64,000 nucleotides of DNA, taken from the NCBI GenBank assembly GCA_910577115.1, contig CAJTMC010000007.1:1-64000 (forward strand), given 5' to 3'. Below, piece by piece: positions 8,357 through 17,592 of the stretch. A program made the position numbers and the translations under genes. The notes under the pieces are model-generated. The model searched no databases. It was given only the letters and a program-made list of their open reading frames with translations, and had not been told where the DNA came from. Origin of the DNA: an uncultured Lachnospiraceae bacterium. Lineage in GTDB: Bacteria > Bacillota > Clostridia > Lachnospirales > Lachnospiraceae. The number at the start of each line of letters is the position of its first letter. Positions within the stretch are counted from its first letter, which is position 1.

Positions 8357-8416
8357 TACATTAAACACTTAAGCAAACAACACAATCAGCAATCACAACA
8401 AAGGAGTGGTATAAAA

Positions 8417-8668
8417 ATGACAGACAGCGAAAAACTTGATTTCATTCTATCAGAAATGCAAGGCATGAAATCAGAAATGCAAGGCATGAAATCAGAAATA
8501 CAAGGCATGAAAGAAAAAATCGACAAATTGTCAATGGGGCAATTAGAGATTAAGAAAGAGATATACATGATCAATCGAAAAATATCCGATACTTATAATG
8601 TGGCACTTGACGCATTGGGTACAAGTGCTGAAAATCGGACATGGCTTGAAAAGGGTACATTAGTATAA
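8417..8668 (+). CDS. 83-aa coiled-coil protein with tandem heptads
   Basis: ATG 8417 follows AAAGGAGTGGTATAAAA. The N-terminal half holds three near-identical heptads (SEMQGMK) continuing into KEKIDKLSMGQLEIKKEI, a clear parallel coiled coil without signal peptide or membrane segment. The C-terminal 30 residues (NVALDALGTSAENRTWLEKG) are non-repetitive. Related short repeat-variable coiled-coil proteins are common in clostridial genomes; I know of no assigned function. It stands alone between divergent and downstream transcription units and has its own promoter and terminator. Confidence 0.7.
   Translation: MTDSEKLDFILSEMQGMKSEMQGMKSEIQGMKEKIDKLSMGQLEIKKEIYMINRKISDTYNVALDALGTSAENRTWLEKGTLV
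8451..8513 (+). repeat. three tandem 21-bp units coding heptads
   Basis: Units 8451-8471, 8472-8492 and 8493-8513 share CAGAAATGCAAGGCATGAAA; the first two are identical and the third differs at two bases. Each adds exactly one heptad, so copy-number change would lengthen the coiled coil in frame. Confidence 0.85.
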
Positions 8669-8695
8669 CTGCATAACTAAAAATATCACGATAAG

Positions 8696-8734
8696 GGTGT
8701 AAAGTCTGTTTAATTCAAGGCTTTACACCTTTTT
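8696..8734 (+). terminator. Rho-independent terminator after the heptad-repeat gene
   Basis: GGTGTAAAG (8696-8704) pairs with CTTTACACC (8721-8729), followed by TTTTT. Confidence 0.88.
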
Positions 8735-8760
8735 GTACCTTGACGGTTTCGTTTGGAGAG

Positions 8761-8789
8761 TTGCACTCTTATTCAATATCCGTTATAAT
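8761..8789 (+). promoter_or_regulatory. promoter for the polytopic membrane protein gene
   Basis: TTGCAC (8761-8766), 17 bases, perfect TATAAT (8784-8789), about 60 bases before the chosen ATG at 8850. Confidence 0.55.
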
Positions 8790-8849
8790 TTTTATTAAAA
8801 TTATTATATTTATTTTATGCAAATCAAACAAAAAGAAAGAGATGAAATT

Positions 8850-10913
8850 ATGCTTAACAGACTTAAGAAAATCAATTGGAAAAGAGCGAATGCTGCAATA
8901 GTCCTTATATTACTTATTGAGATCTTTGTATGGAACCACTCCTTTTGGCTTACGATGAATTACAATCCGATTCGTGTTGATGAAGTATACACTGAAACAG
9001 GCATCCCCTTAAAAATGGGGAGCGATTATGTCATTGGAAATAATTCCTATCTGGAAATCAAAAATATCAATCGGGAAGTAGAAAATCTGCATCTCAATAT
9101 ATGGACCTACAAAGAAACGGATCGCAATGTTCTAACGCTCATGGTAAATATGATTGACTCCGGAAGCAAAGACTATTATGGTGTAAGTAAAAAAGTCGTC
9201 TCACCTCTATTGGACAAATGTAATTATATAACGATTTATCCCTATGGCGACTTGAAATCATTAAAGCTGACATTTCCATATGAAAGCGGAACGACAATCG
9301 CAGTCAATGATATTATCTTAAATCAGCCTGTCCCATTGTTTTTCTCCATAGAGCGCGTTTTCGTAATGTATATTTTGTATTTCCTTATCAATACATTATT
9401 TTTCAAGCCATATAATGTTTATTATAATCCAAATTCCAAAAGGCAGAAAGTGACTGCCGGTTTCATTCTGCTGCTGTGTATTGCCGTAGTGTTTCCATTA
9501 ACGCTAATCGGAAATGACAGGTACGGACTTGCTACGCTCGATAAATATACAGATTTAACCCATTCCCTTGCAAATGGTATGGTTCATATGGACGTTGATG
9601 TCGATGAGCGGCTTTTGGCAGCGGAAAACCCTTATGACAGAACAGAACGAACAGCGCTGGGAGTTGGCGGATACAAATGGGATTATGCTTACTTTGACGG
9701 CAAACTCTATGTCTATTTCGGAGTAGCTCCGGTTGTCCTAATGTATTTGCCGTATTACCTGCTTACAGGCACGGATTTGCCGCATATTGTCCCCTATATG
9801 ATTTTATTAATCGGGCTGATTGCAGGATCCTTTCAATTGGCCGGTACCTTAATAAAAACTTATTGCAGGAAACTGCCTGTAAAATTATATTATCTGTTCC
9901 AAATCACGTTTATGCTGGGAATTGGAACTTTGATATTTGCAAAACGTGTCTGTATTTACAATATGGCAATCATGGCGGGACTTGACTTTACTGTGTGGGG
10001 ATTATATTTATGGATAAGCTGTCTGGCGGAACCGGAAAAACATAATAAGTGGAAAATTCCTGCCGGTTCTCTTTGCATGGCGCTTGTTGCAGGATGCAGG
10101 CCACAGCTTCTGCTGGCAAGCTTTCTTGCATTACCGATTTTTGCAGGGCAATGGAAGGAAATGCGAAAGGATCTGAAGGATAAGAAAAACATCGGCAGAC
10201 ATCTGTCACTTATTGCCGCCTTCTGCCTTCCTTATATTATAATAGCAGCCTTCCTCATGTGGTACAATGCCGCGCGGTTTGGTTCCCCTTTTGACTTTGG
10301 TGCTGCCTACAACCTTACAACAAATGATATGACAAAACGCGAATTTCATTTTGCCCGCTTCATTCCGGCAATATGGTCCTATTTATTTCAGCCTGCATCT
10401 GTCAATATTGAGTTCCCGTATATCAGTATAACGCACTTTCAGACTGCTTATCAGGGAAAGACCATACATGAACCCGGCATCGGCGGCATTTTTGCCACAA
10501 ACCTTATTTTATGGCCTTGTTTTCTTGTCTTTCATTGCCGCAAGAAATTGAAAGACAAGAAAGTATTTTTGTTTACCTGCATCAGTTTGGCTGGCGCGTT
10601 CCTGATTGTATGTGCCGATACGCAAATGGCCGGGATTTTGACAAGATATATTGCAGATTTTAGTATTTTATTCTATCTTGCGGCATTTATGGTTCTGTTT
10701 ACATTAATAGAGCATTACTACAGCGAAGGAAACATGCATACATACAAAATTTCTGAAACCACATGGTGCCGCACGATTGCATTGTTATGCTGTATTACGA
10801 TATTATATCTCGTTTTATCTGTCTTTGCTCTCTATGTTTCAGGTGATTACGATGCATACCGCCCGGTATGGTATTATCATATGAAAGAACTTTGGGGATT
10901 ATTTGATGTGTAG
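8850..10913 (+). CDS. large polytopic membrane protein, possible GT-C-type glycosyltransferase
   Basis: A 687-aa protein with one N-terminal membrane segment (IVLILLIEIFVW), an extracytoplasmic domain of about 130 residues, then roughly ten further membrane helices. Blocks such as KWDYAYFDGKLYVYFGVAPVV and the overall layout match a family of uncharacterised membrane proteins in Clostridia that resemble GT-C (PMT/ArnT-like) glycosyltransferases. A catalytic acidic motif in the first loop, expected of GT-C enzymes, could not be assigned with confidence. The ATG at 8850 is preferred over 8817 because GAAAGAGA precedes it; nothing suitable precedes 8817. Its role may lie in envelope glycan assembly (inference). 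Confidence 0.7.
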   Translation: MLNRLKKINWKRANAAIVLILLIEIFVWNHSFWLTMNYNPIRVDEVYTETGIPLKMGSDYVIGNNSYLEIKNINREVENLHLNIWTYKETDRNVLTLMVNMIDSGSKDYYGVSKKVVSPLLDKCNYITIYPYGDLKSLKLTFPYESGTTIAVNDIILNQPVPLFFSIERVFVMYILYFLINTLFFKPYNVYYNPNSKRQKVTAGFILLLCIAVVFPLTLIGNDRYGLATLDKYTDLTHSLANGMVHMDVDVDERLLAAENPYDRTERTALGVGGYKWDYAYFDGKLYVYFGVAPVVLMYLPYYLLTGTDLPHIVPYMILLIGLIAGSFQLAGTLIKTYCRKLPVKLYYLFQITFMLGIGTLIFAKRVCIYNMAIMAGLDFTVWGLYLWISCLAEPEKHNKWKIPAGSLCMALVAGCRPQLLLASFLALPIFAGQWKEMRKDLKDKKNIGRHLSLIAAFCLPYIIIAAFLMWYNAARFGSPFDFGAAYNLTTNDMTKREFHFARFIPAIWSYLFQPASVNIEFPYISITHFQTAYQGKTIHEPGIGGIFATNLILWPCFLVFHCRKKLKDKKVFLFTCISLAGAFLIVCADTQMAGILTRYIADFSILFYLAAFMVLFTLIEHYYSEGNMHTYKISETTWCRTIALLCCITILYLVLSVFALYVSGDYDAYRPVWYYHMKELWGLFDV

Positions 10914-10981
10914 CCTGTTTTGTGATAAAATGAAAAGACAACCGGAAACAACACAGGCAGCTACAACAAGGAGAACTTTTT

Positions 10982-13375
10982 ATGAACGAAAAAGCAATAC
11001 GAATACTGGAATACGATAAAATAATACATCTGCTGACGGAAAAGGCAACCTCTGCTCCGGGCAAGGAGCTTTGCAAAATCTTAAAACCCATGACTGAGCT
11101 TCATAAAATCGAAGAAGCGCAAACGCAGACTGCCGACGCATTCTCTCGTTTAATAAAGGGAGACCGCGCAAATTTCAGCGGAAATAAAGATATCAGCTAC
11201 AGCATCAAGGCATTGGAAATCGGGAGCGCGCTTTCTGCTGCCGATCTGTTGAAAATTTCCGCATCGCTTGCCTGCGCAGCAAGAGCAAAGGCATTTTCAC
11301 GTACAGAGCATGACGATGAGGTTGAGGACAGCCTGCAGAAATTTTTTGCAAATTTGGAACCGTTGACGCCGCTGCAAAACGAAATCAACCGCTGCATTCT
11401 GTCAGAGGAAGAAATTGCCGACGACGCAAGCCCCACCTTAAAGCATATTCGCCGCAGTATCAACCTCACAAACGAAAAAATCCACAGCCAGCTCACAAAC
11501 ATGGTAAACGGAAGCGTCCGCACCTATTTGCAGGACGCAGTGATTACAATGCGTAACAACCGTTATTGTATTCCTGTCAAATCCGAATATAAGGGCAACG
11601 TTCCCGGCATGATTCATGACCAGTCTGCCACCGGTTCCACGCTGTTTATCGAGCCAACTGTCATTGTAAATCTGAACAACCAGCTCAAGGAGCTCGCAAT
11701 GCAGGAGCAAGATGAAATCGAAAGAATTTTGGCAGAATTAAGTGCAAATGCAAGTGAACACACGGAAGCGTTAGCAAATAATTACCGTCTTTTGACAATT
11801 TTGGACTTTATGTTTGCCCGCGCAAGTCTCGCAATTGACATGAATGCATCACGCCCGTTATTTAATAACAGGCGATATATTAATATCCGCAAGGGAAGAC
11901 ACCCTTTATTGCATAAAAAAACCGTCGTTCCTATTGATATTAATTTAGGTGCGGATTTTGACCTTTTGGTTGTCACCGGACCAAACACAGGCGGAAAGAC
12001 CGTATCGTTAAAAACAGTCGGACTTTTCACGCTGATGGGGCAGTCAGGACTTCATATTCCCGCACTCGACCGCTCGGAGCTTGGCGTATTTACGGAAGTG
12101 TATGCGGATATCGGTGACGAGCAGAGCATTGAGCAAAACTTGTCAACCTTTTCGGCGCACATGACAAACACAATTTCCATATTAAAAAACGCTGATGAAA
12201 ATTCCCTGTGCATCTTTGATGAGCTTGGCGCGGGCACCGACCCTACAGAAGGCGCAGCGCTTGCGATTGCGATTTTAAAGCATCTGCACGACAAAGGAAT
12301 CCGCACAATGGCTACCACGCATTACAGTGAACTGAAGGTTTTTGCCCTCACTACGCCCTATGTCGAAAACGCGTGCTGCGAGTTTGATGTAGAAACACTG
12401 CGTCCTACTTACCGGCTTTTAATCGGCATTCCCGGAAAGAGCAACGCCTTTGCTATCTCCTCAAAGCTAGGGCTTCCTGACGAGATTATCGCATCTGCAA
12501 AGGAGCATATCAGCGAAGAAGAGGAGAGTTTTGAAGATTTATTGACAAATCTTGAGGAAAGCCGCCGCACGATTGAAAAGGAGCAAAACGAAATCCAAAG
12601 CTACAAGGCAGAAATCGCTTCCTTAAAACAAAAACTGGAGCAAAAACAGGAACGGCTTGACGCGCAGAAGGATAAGATTCTGCGTCAGGCAAACGAGGAG
12701 GCACGGAAAATCCTTCAAGATGCGAAAGACGTGGCAGACGAAACCATACGAAACATTCAAAAGGCTGGCAGTCAGACGACCATAAAGGATTTGGAAAAAG
12801 CGCGCACAAAGATACGTGACAAGATTAGTGAAAAAAATAACAAACTCAGCGTCACAGAGACTAAACCCACACACAAGGTTCTGAAGCCGAGCCAAATAAA
12901 GCAAGGTGACATGGTTAAAGTGGTGACGATGGGATTAAAAGGCACGGTATCGACACTGCCCGACGCAAAAGGCGATTTATTTGTACAGTGCGGCATTATC
13001 CGCTCTAAGGTGAATATAAAGGATTTAGTGCTCGCAAAGGAGGAAACGATGCCCGGTATCGCCAATTACAAAAAAAGCTTTTCCAGCACAGGCTCTGATA
13101 CCAATCGGATTTCCATGTCAAAAACCGCTACGCTTTCGACAGAAATTAATTTGCTCGGAAAGACTGTTGACGAAGCGATTGCGGAGCTTGACAAGTATCT
13201 TGACGACGCTTACCTATCCCATGCGCCCAGCGTGCGCATTGTCCACGGAAAGGGTACGGGAGCGCTCCGTCAGGCGGTGCAGAAACACTTAAAACGCGTT
13301 TCCTATGTGAAAACGTTTCATTTGGGAGAGTACGGCGAAGGTGATGCCGGTGTTACAATTGCGGAGTTTAAATAA
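10982..13375 (+). CDS. mutS2: MutS2 (ATPase with Smr domain)
   Basis: A 797-aa protein of standard MutS2 length. The core/lever region fills the first ~300 residues, with Walker A GPNTGGKTVSLKT (about residues 333-345) and Walker B CIFDELGAGTDPTEGA (about 410-425). A charged coiled coil follows (about 515-620), then a KOW-like segment (IKQGDMVKVVTMGLKGTV) and a C-terminal Smr domain (VRIVHGKGTGALRQAV). MutS2 lacks the mismatch-recognition domain; in Firmicutes it is linked to recombination control and to rescue of collided ribosomes. The RBS is AAGGAGAACTTTTT. It follows the membrane gene by 68 bases. Confidence 0.96.
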   Translation: MNEKAIRILEYDKIIHLLTEKATSAPGKELCKILKPMTELHKIEEAQTQTADAFSRLIKGDRANFSGNKDISYSIKALEIGSALSAADLLKISASLACAARAKAFSRTEHDDEVEDSLQKFFANLEPLTPLQNEINRCILSEEEIADDASPTLKHIRRSINLTNEKIHSQLTNMVNGSVRTYLQDAVITMRNNRYCIPVKSEYKGNVPGMIHDQSATGSTLFIEPTVIVNLNNQLKELAMQEQDEIERILAELSANASEHTEALANNYRLLTILDFMFARASLAIDMNASRPLFNNRRYINIRKGRHPLLHKKTVVPIDINLGADFDLLVVTGPNTGGKTVSLKTVGLFTLMGQSGLHIPALDRSELGVFTEVYADIGDEQSIEQNLSTFSAHMTNTISILKNADENSLCIFDELGAGTDPTEGAALAIAILKHLHDKGIRTMATTHYSELKVFALTTPYVENACCEFDVETLRPTYRLLIGIPGKSNAFAISSKLGLPDEIIASAKEHISEEEESFEDLLTNLEESRRTIEKEQNEIQSYKAEIASLKQKLEQKQERLDAQKDKILRQANEEARKILQDAKDVADETIRNIQKAGSQTTIKDLEKARTKIRDKISEKNNKLSVTETKPTHKVLKPSQIKQGDMVKVVTMGLKGTVSTLPDAKGDLFVQCGIIRSKVNIKDLVLAKEETMPGIANYKKSFSSTGSDTNRISMSKTATLSTEINLLGKTVDEAIAELDKYLDDAYLSHAPSVRIVHGKGTGALRQAVQKHLKRVSYVKTFHLGEYGEGDAGVTIAEFK

Positions 13376-13406
13376 AAAAGCGCAACCTCAGCAGCTTGCG
13401 TTTAGA

Positions 13407-13429
13407 AGAATGCAAAGAACATGCATTCT
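13407..13429. other. inverted repeat in the leader of the first response regulator
   Basis: AGAATGCA (13407-13414) and TGCATTCT (13422-13429) form an 8-bp stem with a 7-base loop between mutS2 and the regulator start at 13459. There is no T-run, so an operator or leader structure is as likely as a terminator. Confidence 0.35.
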
Positions 13430-13458
13430 CCATATCAATGGAAAAGGAATGATAAATT

Positions 13459-14160
13459 ATGGCAAATAAACAGAAAATTTTGATTGTAGACGATGACGAA
13501 AACATTGCAGAGCTTATTTCATTATATATGACAAAGGAATGCTTTGAGACAAAAATTGTATACGACGGAGAATCGGCGCTTCGGGAATTCGAAACCTTTT
13601 CCCCCGATTTAATTTTACTTGACCTGATGCTCCCTGGTATTGACGGATACCAAGTATGCCGCGAGGTGCGACAGAAATCGCAGACGCCAATTATTATGCT
13701 CTCCGCCAAAGGTGAAGTCTTTGACAAGGTGCTCGGACTGGAACTTGGCGCCGACGATTATCTGGAAAAGCCCTTTGATACAAAGGAGCTTGTGGCACGC
13801 GTAAAGGCAGTTCTGCGCCGCTTTAAAGCAGCGGCTCCCGCTGCAGCCGTATCCACCGCAAAGCAGGTGAGCTATCCCGATTTGACAGTCAACCTCACAA
13901 ATTACGCTGTCATTTATAACGGAAATACCATCGATATGCCGCCAAAGGAGCTTGAGCTGTTATATTTTCTTGCCGCCTCCCCAAACCACGTATTTACAAG
14001 GGAGCAGCTGTTGGATCAAATATGGGGTTATGAATATATTGGCGATACCCGCACCGTAGATGTGCATATTAAACGTCTGCGCGAAAAAATAAAGGATCAC
14101 GAAGCATGGCGAATTGCCACGATATGGGGCATAGGCTATAAATTTGAGGTCAAAGCATGA
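13459..14160 (+). CDS. OmpR-family response regulator (first two-component system)
   Basis: A 233-aa protein: receiver domain (about residues 1-125) with acidic pocket DDDE, phospho-acceptor Asp in LILLDLMLPG, switch Ser/Lys in IIMLSAKG and LEKPFD. The winged-helix DNA-binding domain follows (about 135-233; VFTREQLLDQIWGYEY, TVDVHIKRLREKI). It overlaps the downstream histidine kinase start by 4 bases (ATGA), so the pair is translationally coupled. The regulated genes are not evident; mutS2 lies upstream and the kinase of a second system is convergent downstream. Confidence 0.94.
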   Translation: MANKQKILIVDDDENIAELISLYMTKECFETKIVYDGESALREFETFSPDLILLDLMLPGIDGYQVCREVRQKSQTPIIMLSAKGEVFDKVLGLELGADDYLEKPFDTKELVARVKAVLRRFKAAAPAAAVSTAKQVSYPDLTVNLTNYAVIYNGNTIDMPPKELELLYFLAASPNHVFTREQLLDQIWGYEYIGDTRTVDVHIKRLREKIKDHEAWRIATIWGIGYKFEVKA

Positions 14161-15572
14161 AACGCACGTTATATCTGAAATTTGTACTTGCATATTTTAT
14201 ATTTGCCTTTTTTGGCTTTATTGTGGTAGCAACGTTTACGTCAAGCATGACGCTCGAACACTTAAAACGCGAGCGCGCGGACACGCTCTATAAAGAGGCG
14301 CTTCTCATTGCCGACTCCTATGCCGCCGACCTCTATAACAGCGAAATTACGTTGGAATCCGTATGGCGGCAGATTGAGGCAATCGGAACCTTTGTAGATG
14401 CATCCATTTGGATTGTCAATCCCTCGGGACTTGTCATTTTGGATTCCAGCTCCCCGCTTGACATTGAAAATCCGACCACAATCCCGAATTTCAGCCCGAC
14501 CATTACGGGCAGCTCCTTTTACACCGTCGGCAACTTTTTTGGCATGTTTGACGAGGAAATGATTTCCGCTTTTGCACCGATTACGGCAAAATACAAGGTG
14601 AAGGGCTATGTGGTTATCCATACCTCTATGGAAGAGCTTGAGCGCTCCTGCAACTCGCTCTTAAATATCTCCTATATCACGCTGGTCATTTTGTTTTTGC
14701 TGTCGCTGATTATTCTGTTGTTCTTTACGGAAATGGTCTATATTCCGCTGCGTAAAATTACACACGCCACGGAACAATACGCAGTCGGCAATTTCCGCTA
14801 TGAATTTCAGGTTGACAGCGAGGACGAAATCGGCTATCTGGCGGCGTCGCTTGCCTATATGGCAAGTGAAGTTGCCAAGGGCGAGGATAACCAAAAGCGG
14901 CTCGTGGCAAACATTTCACACGATTTCCGCTCACCGCTCACCTCCATGCGCGGCTATCTTGAGGCAATGATTGATGGTACCGTTCCCGTGGAACAGCACG
15001 AAAAATATATCGGAATCGTGTTAAACGAAACCAACCGTCTGACCAAGCTGACAAACTCGCTGCTGACACTCAACAATTTAAACACAAAGGGCATGATTCT
15101 TGACCGCACCGATTTTGATATCAATCAGGTCATAAAAAATACGGCTGCCTCCTTTGAAGGAACCTGCCGTAATAAACTAATTTCCATTGAGCTTGTTCTC
15201 ACAGATGAAGAAATGCTGGTAAACGCCGACATGGTAAAAATCCAGCAGGTGCTTTACAATCTTGTGGACAATGCAATCAAATTCAGCCACAAAAATTCGT
15301 CTATCAAAATAGAAACCATTGAGCGTTCCAACAAGCTGCTCGTCTCCGTAAAGGACAGCGGTATCGGAATCCCCGGCGACAGCATTAAGCTGATTTGGAA
15401 CCGCTTCTATAAGACAGACCTTTCACGCGGAAAGGATAAAAAAGGTACCGGACTGGGGCTTTCCATTACAAAGGAAATTATCCAGTCACACAACGAAAAC
15501 ATCAACGTTATCAGCACGGAAGGCGTAGGAACCGAATTTATCTTTACACTCGAAAAAGCGAAAGATGACTAA
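14157..15572 (+). CDS. sensor histidine kinase (first two-component system)
   Basis: A 471-aa membrane kinase: first membrane segment at the N-terminus (FVLAYFIFAFFGFIVVATF), an extracytoplasmic sensor domain of about 140 residues, second segment (ITLVILFLLSLIILLFF), HAMP, dimerisation helix with the phospho-acceptor His in NISHDFRSPLTSMRGY, and HATPase motifs DNAIKF, DSGIGIP and GTGLGLSI. It starts inside the stop of the response regulator gene. The 3' end overlaps the convergent second kinase by 4 bases (CTAA serves both stops), so the two systems meet tail to tail with no terminator between them. Confidence 0.94.
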   Translation: MKRTLYLKFVLAYFIFAFFGFIVVATFTSSMTLEHLKRERADTLYKEALLIADSYAADLYNSEITLESVWRQIEAIGTFVDASIWIVNPSGLVILDSSSPLDIENPTTIPNFSPTITGSSFYTVGNFFGMFDEEMISAFAPITAKYKVKGYVVIHTSMEELERSCNSLLNISYITLVILFLLSLIILLFFTEMVYIPLRKITHATEQYAVGNFRYEFQVDSEDEIGYLAASLAYMASEVAKGEDNQKRLVANISHDFRSPLTSMRGYLEAMIDGTVPVEQHEKYIGIVLNETNRLTKLTNSLLTLNNLNTKGMILDRTDFDINQVIKNTAASFEGTCRNKLISIELVLTDEEMLVNADMVKIQQVLYNLVDNAIKFSHKNSSIKIETIERSNKLLVSVKDSGIGIPGDSIKLIWNRFYKTDLSRGKDKKGTGLGLSITKEIIQSHNENINVISTEGVGTEFIFTLEKAKDD

Positions 15573-16876
15573 CCATTGCGAAGCGTTACCGTAATCTGCA
15601 CAGAACCGGCTTTTGGTGCAGTTGCGGTAATTTTTCCTTTATGCGCCTCCACAATGGATTTCGCTATGGAAAGCCCAAGTCCATAACCGCCCTTCTCCGA
15701 ATTGCGCGACTGCTCCGTGCGGTAAAAACGGTCAAACAGCTGTCCGAGCTGCTCCTGCGTTAACGGCTGGGTGCTGTTTGTCACTGACAGGACAATATTG
15801 TGTCCTTTTTTTCTCAGCTCTAATACAATGTCTGTCGATTGGGAATATTTAATCGCATTGTCAAGCAGAATACCCGTTATCTGCCGAATCCCCTTTTCGT
15901 CGCCTGTGCAGGAAAGCATCGGCGTAATGTCGGAAACGATATTCCTTCCCTTACTGTGCGCAAGTGTCTGAAAAGACTGCACCGTCTCGCTCACAACATC
16001 GGAGACCGGAAACGCAAGCATCGTAAACTGTTCCCTGTTTTCGTCCATTCTGGAAAGACTTAAAAGGTCATTTGTCAATACTGCCATGCGTTCTGTCTGG
16101 CTGCAGATATCGGACAGCCATTCGTTTTCCTCTTCAATCTCCATTGCAAGCACCTCTGCGTCCGCACTGATAATCGTAAGCGGCGTTTTGAGCTCATGTC
16201 CGGCCATAGAGATAAACTGCTTCTGCTTTTCATAGCTCTCCGAAACAGGAGCGACTATTTTTTTTGAGACAATAATGATAATAATCATGCTTGCCAAAAA
16301 AGCAGTGGCAGAAATCAGGCAGTTAATTATGAGAGAAGCATGGAATGTATCAAGACTTCTTCCGCAGTCTAAAAAAATGACACATGTGTCATTTTCTCTT
16401 TGCAGTTTTAGATACCGGAAAGCTCCGACAAAACCGTGTGCCGGATTTCTGTTTAACACGGCATTTGCATACGCCTCTGCTTCGTTCTGGTCGATCAGCA
16501 GTATGTTTTCCGTATTAATGTCCGTAATTTCTCCGTCCACCGACACGATAACCCTGAAAAAACGCGACTCATACATTGCTTCGGGGGACAATTTTCTGCC
16601 ACCCCAAAACCCTCTTTTTCTGACATGTGTGTCATTTTTATCTTCATTTGTTTCATCGGAGTTCTCTATCGGAGGCATCTCATTCTTAGGCGGTTTTGGA
16701 AGTATTGGTTTATTTTCCTGCCCGCCCCTGTCCGCAAGCATGTCAAGCATAGTATCCGCATTTACGAGCAGCTCTCTATATGTAAGAAGGCTTCCAGACG
16801 TTACAATGACAACCAGCAGCAGCAAAAGTGATATGGTTGACAGTATAATAAATTTTGTGCGAAGCCTGTTAATCAT
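15569..16876 (-). CDS. sensor histidine kinase of the VTC/DUF4956 operon
   Basis: A 435-aa kinase: N-terminal membrane segment (FIILSTISLLLLLVVIVT), extracytoplasmic loop of about 150 residues with a Pro/Asn/Glu-rich stretch (KPPKNEMPPIENSDE), second membrane segment (CLISATAFLASMIIIIIV), H-box MAGHELKTPLTIIS, and N/G boxes DNAIKYS and GYGLGLSIAK. It begins 3 bases after the stop of the paired response regulator. As the last gene of an operon starting with a VTC-type polymerase, it probably senses an envelope or ionic condition and controls the operon. The signal is unknown. Confidence 0.93.
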   Translation of the reverse strand: MINRLRTKFIILSTISLLLLLVVIVTSGSLLTYRELLVNADTMLDMLADRGGQENKPILPKPPKNEMPPIENSDETNEDKNDTHVRKRGFWGGRKLSPEAMYESRFFRVIVSVDGEITDINTENILLIDQNEAEAYANAVLNRNPAHGFVGAFRYLKLQRENDTCVIFLDCGRSLDTFHASLIINCLISATAFLASMIIIIIVSKKIVAPVSESYEKQKQFISMAGHELKTPLTIISADAEVLAMEIEEENEWLSDICSQTERMAVLTNDLLSLSRMDENREQFTMLAFPVSDVVSETVQSFQTLAHSKGRNIVSDITPMLSCTGDEKGIRQITGILLDNAIKYSQSTDIVLELRKKGHNIVLSVTNSTQPLTQEQLGQLFDRFYRTEQSRNSEKGGYGLGLSIAKSIVEAHKGKITATAPKAGSVQITVTLRNG

Positions 16877-16879
16877 CGT

Positions 16880-17566
16880 CTATTGCTCCTCTATACATTC
16901 AATATAATAGCCTGCATTTCTCCTTGCCCTAATCTCCACATCTGCTTTGAGCGCAGTGAGCTTTTTGCGCAGATAGGAAATGTAAGTCCATACGACATTT
17001 GTTTCCGCATTGGTGTCAAATCCCCATATTCTGTCCATAAGCTGTTCCGCGGATATAATCTGTTTCGGATTGCGCATCAAAAACTCAAGCATCTGAAATT
17101 CCTTATTCGCAAGCGTAAAGCTTCCCACAGGTGAGGACAACTCGAAGGTTGCACTGTCAAGCGTAATATTTCCAAGACAAAGCCTTGCGTCCGTCTGTAC
17201 CATTCCCACAGCGCTCCTCGTCATTGCCCTGATACGCGCCAAAAGCTCCTTTGCGGCAAACGGCTTTGTGAGGTAATCGTTTGCGCCGCTGTCAAGTCCA
17301 AACACTTTATCCTCAACCTCCGCCTTCGCCGTCAGCATAATGACCGGCGTCGCATTCCCCTGTGCACGAAGCTTTTGAAGCACACCGATTCCATCAAGCT
17401 GCGGCATCATCACGTCCAAAATAATCCCGTCATATTCATTTGCATCAACGTATGCAAGCGCCTCTACTCCGTCATAAGCAGTATCTACTGTGTAATTGTT
17501 CTTTTTTAATATGGCTGCAATTGCTTTGGAAAGCGATTTCTCGTCCTCTGCCAGCAGAAGTCTCAC
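16880..17566 (-). CDS. OmpR-family response regulator of the VTC/DUF4956 operon
   Basis: A 228-aa receiver plus winged-helix regulator: AEDEKS acidic pocket, phospho-acceptor Asp in GIILDVMMPQ, VIMLTAKAE, LTKPFAAKELLAR, and DNA-binding block ISAEQLMDRIWGF with VVWTYISYLRKKL. The start codon is GTG 17566, preceded by GGAGGAAACAAAA. It lies 26 bases after the DUF4353 lipoprotein gene and 3 bases before its kinase. The phased direct repeats upstream of the operon are the type of site this family binds, so autoregulation is likely (inference). Confidence 0.93.
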   Translation of the reverse strand: MRLLLAEDEKSLSKAIAAILKKNNYTVDTAYDGVEALAYVDANEYDGIILDVMMPQLDGIGVLQKLRAQGNATPVIMLTAKAEVEDKVFGLDSGANDYLTKPFAAKELLARIRAMTRSAVGMVQTDARLCLGNITLDSATFELSSPVGSFTLANKEFQMLEFLMRNPKQIISAEQLMDRIWGFDTNAETNVVWTYISYLRKKLTALKADVEIRARRNAGYYIECIEEQ

Positions 17567-17592
17567 TTTTGTTTCCTCCCGTTTTCCGGTAA

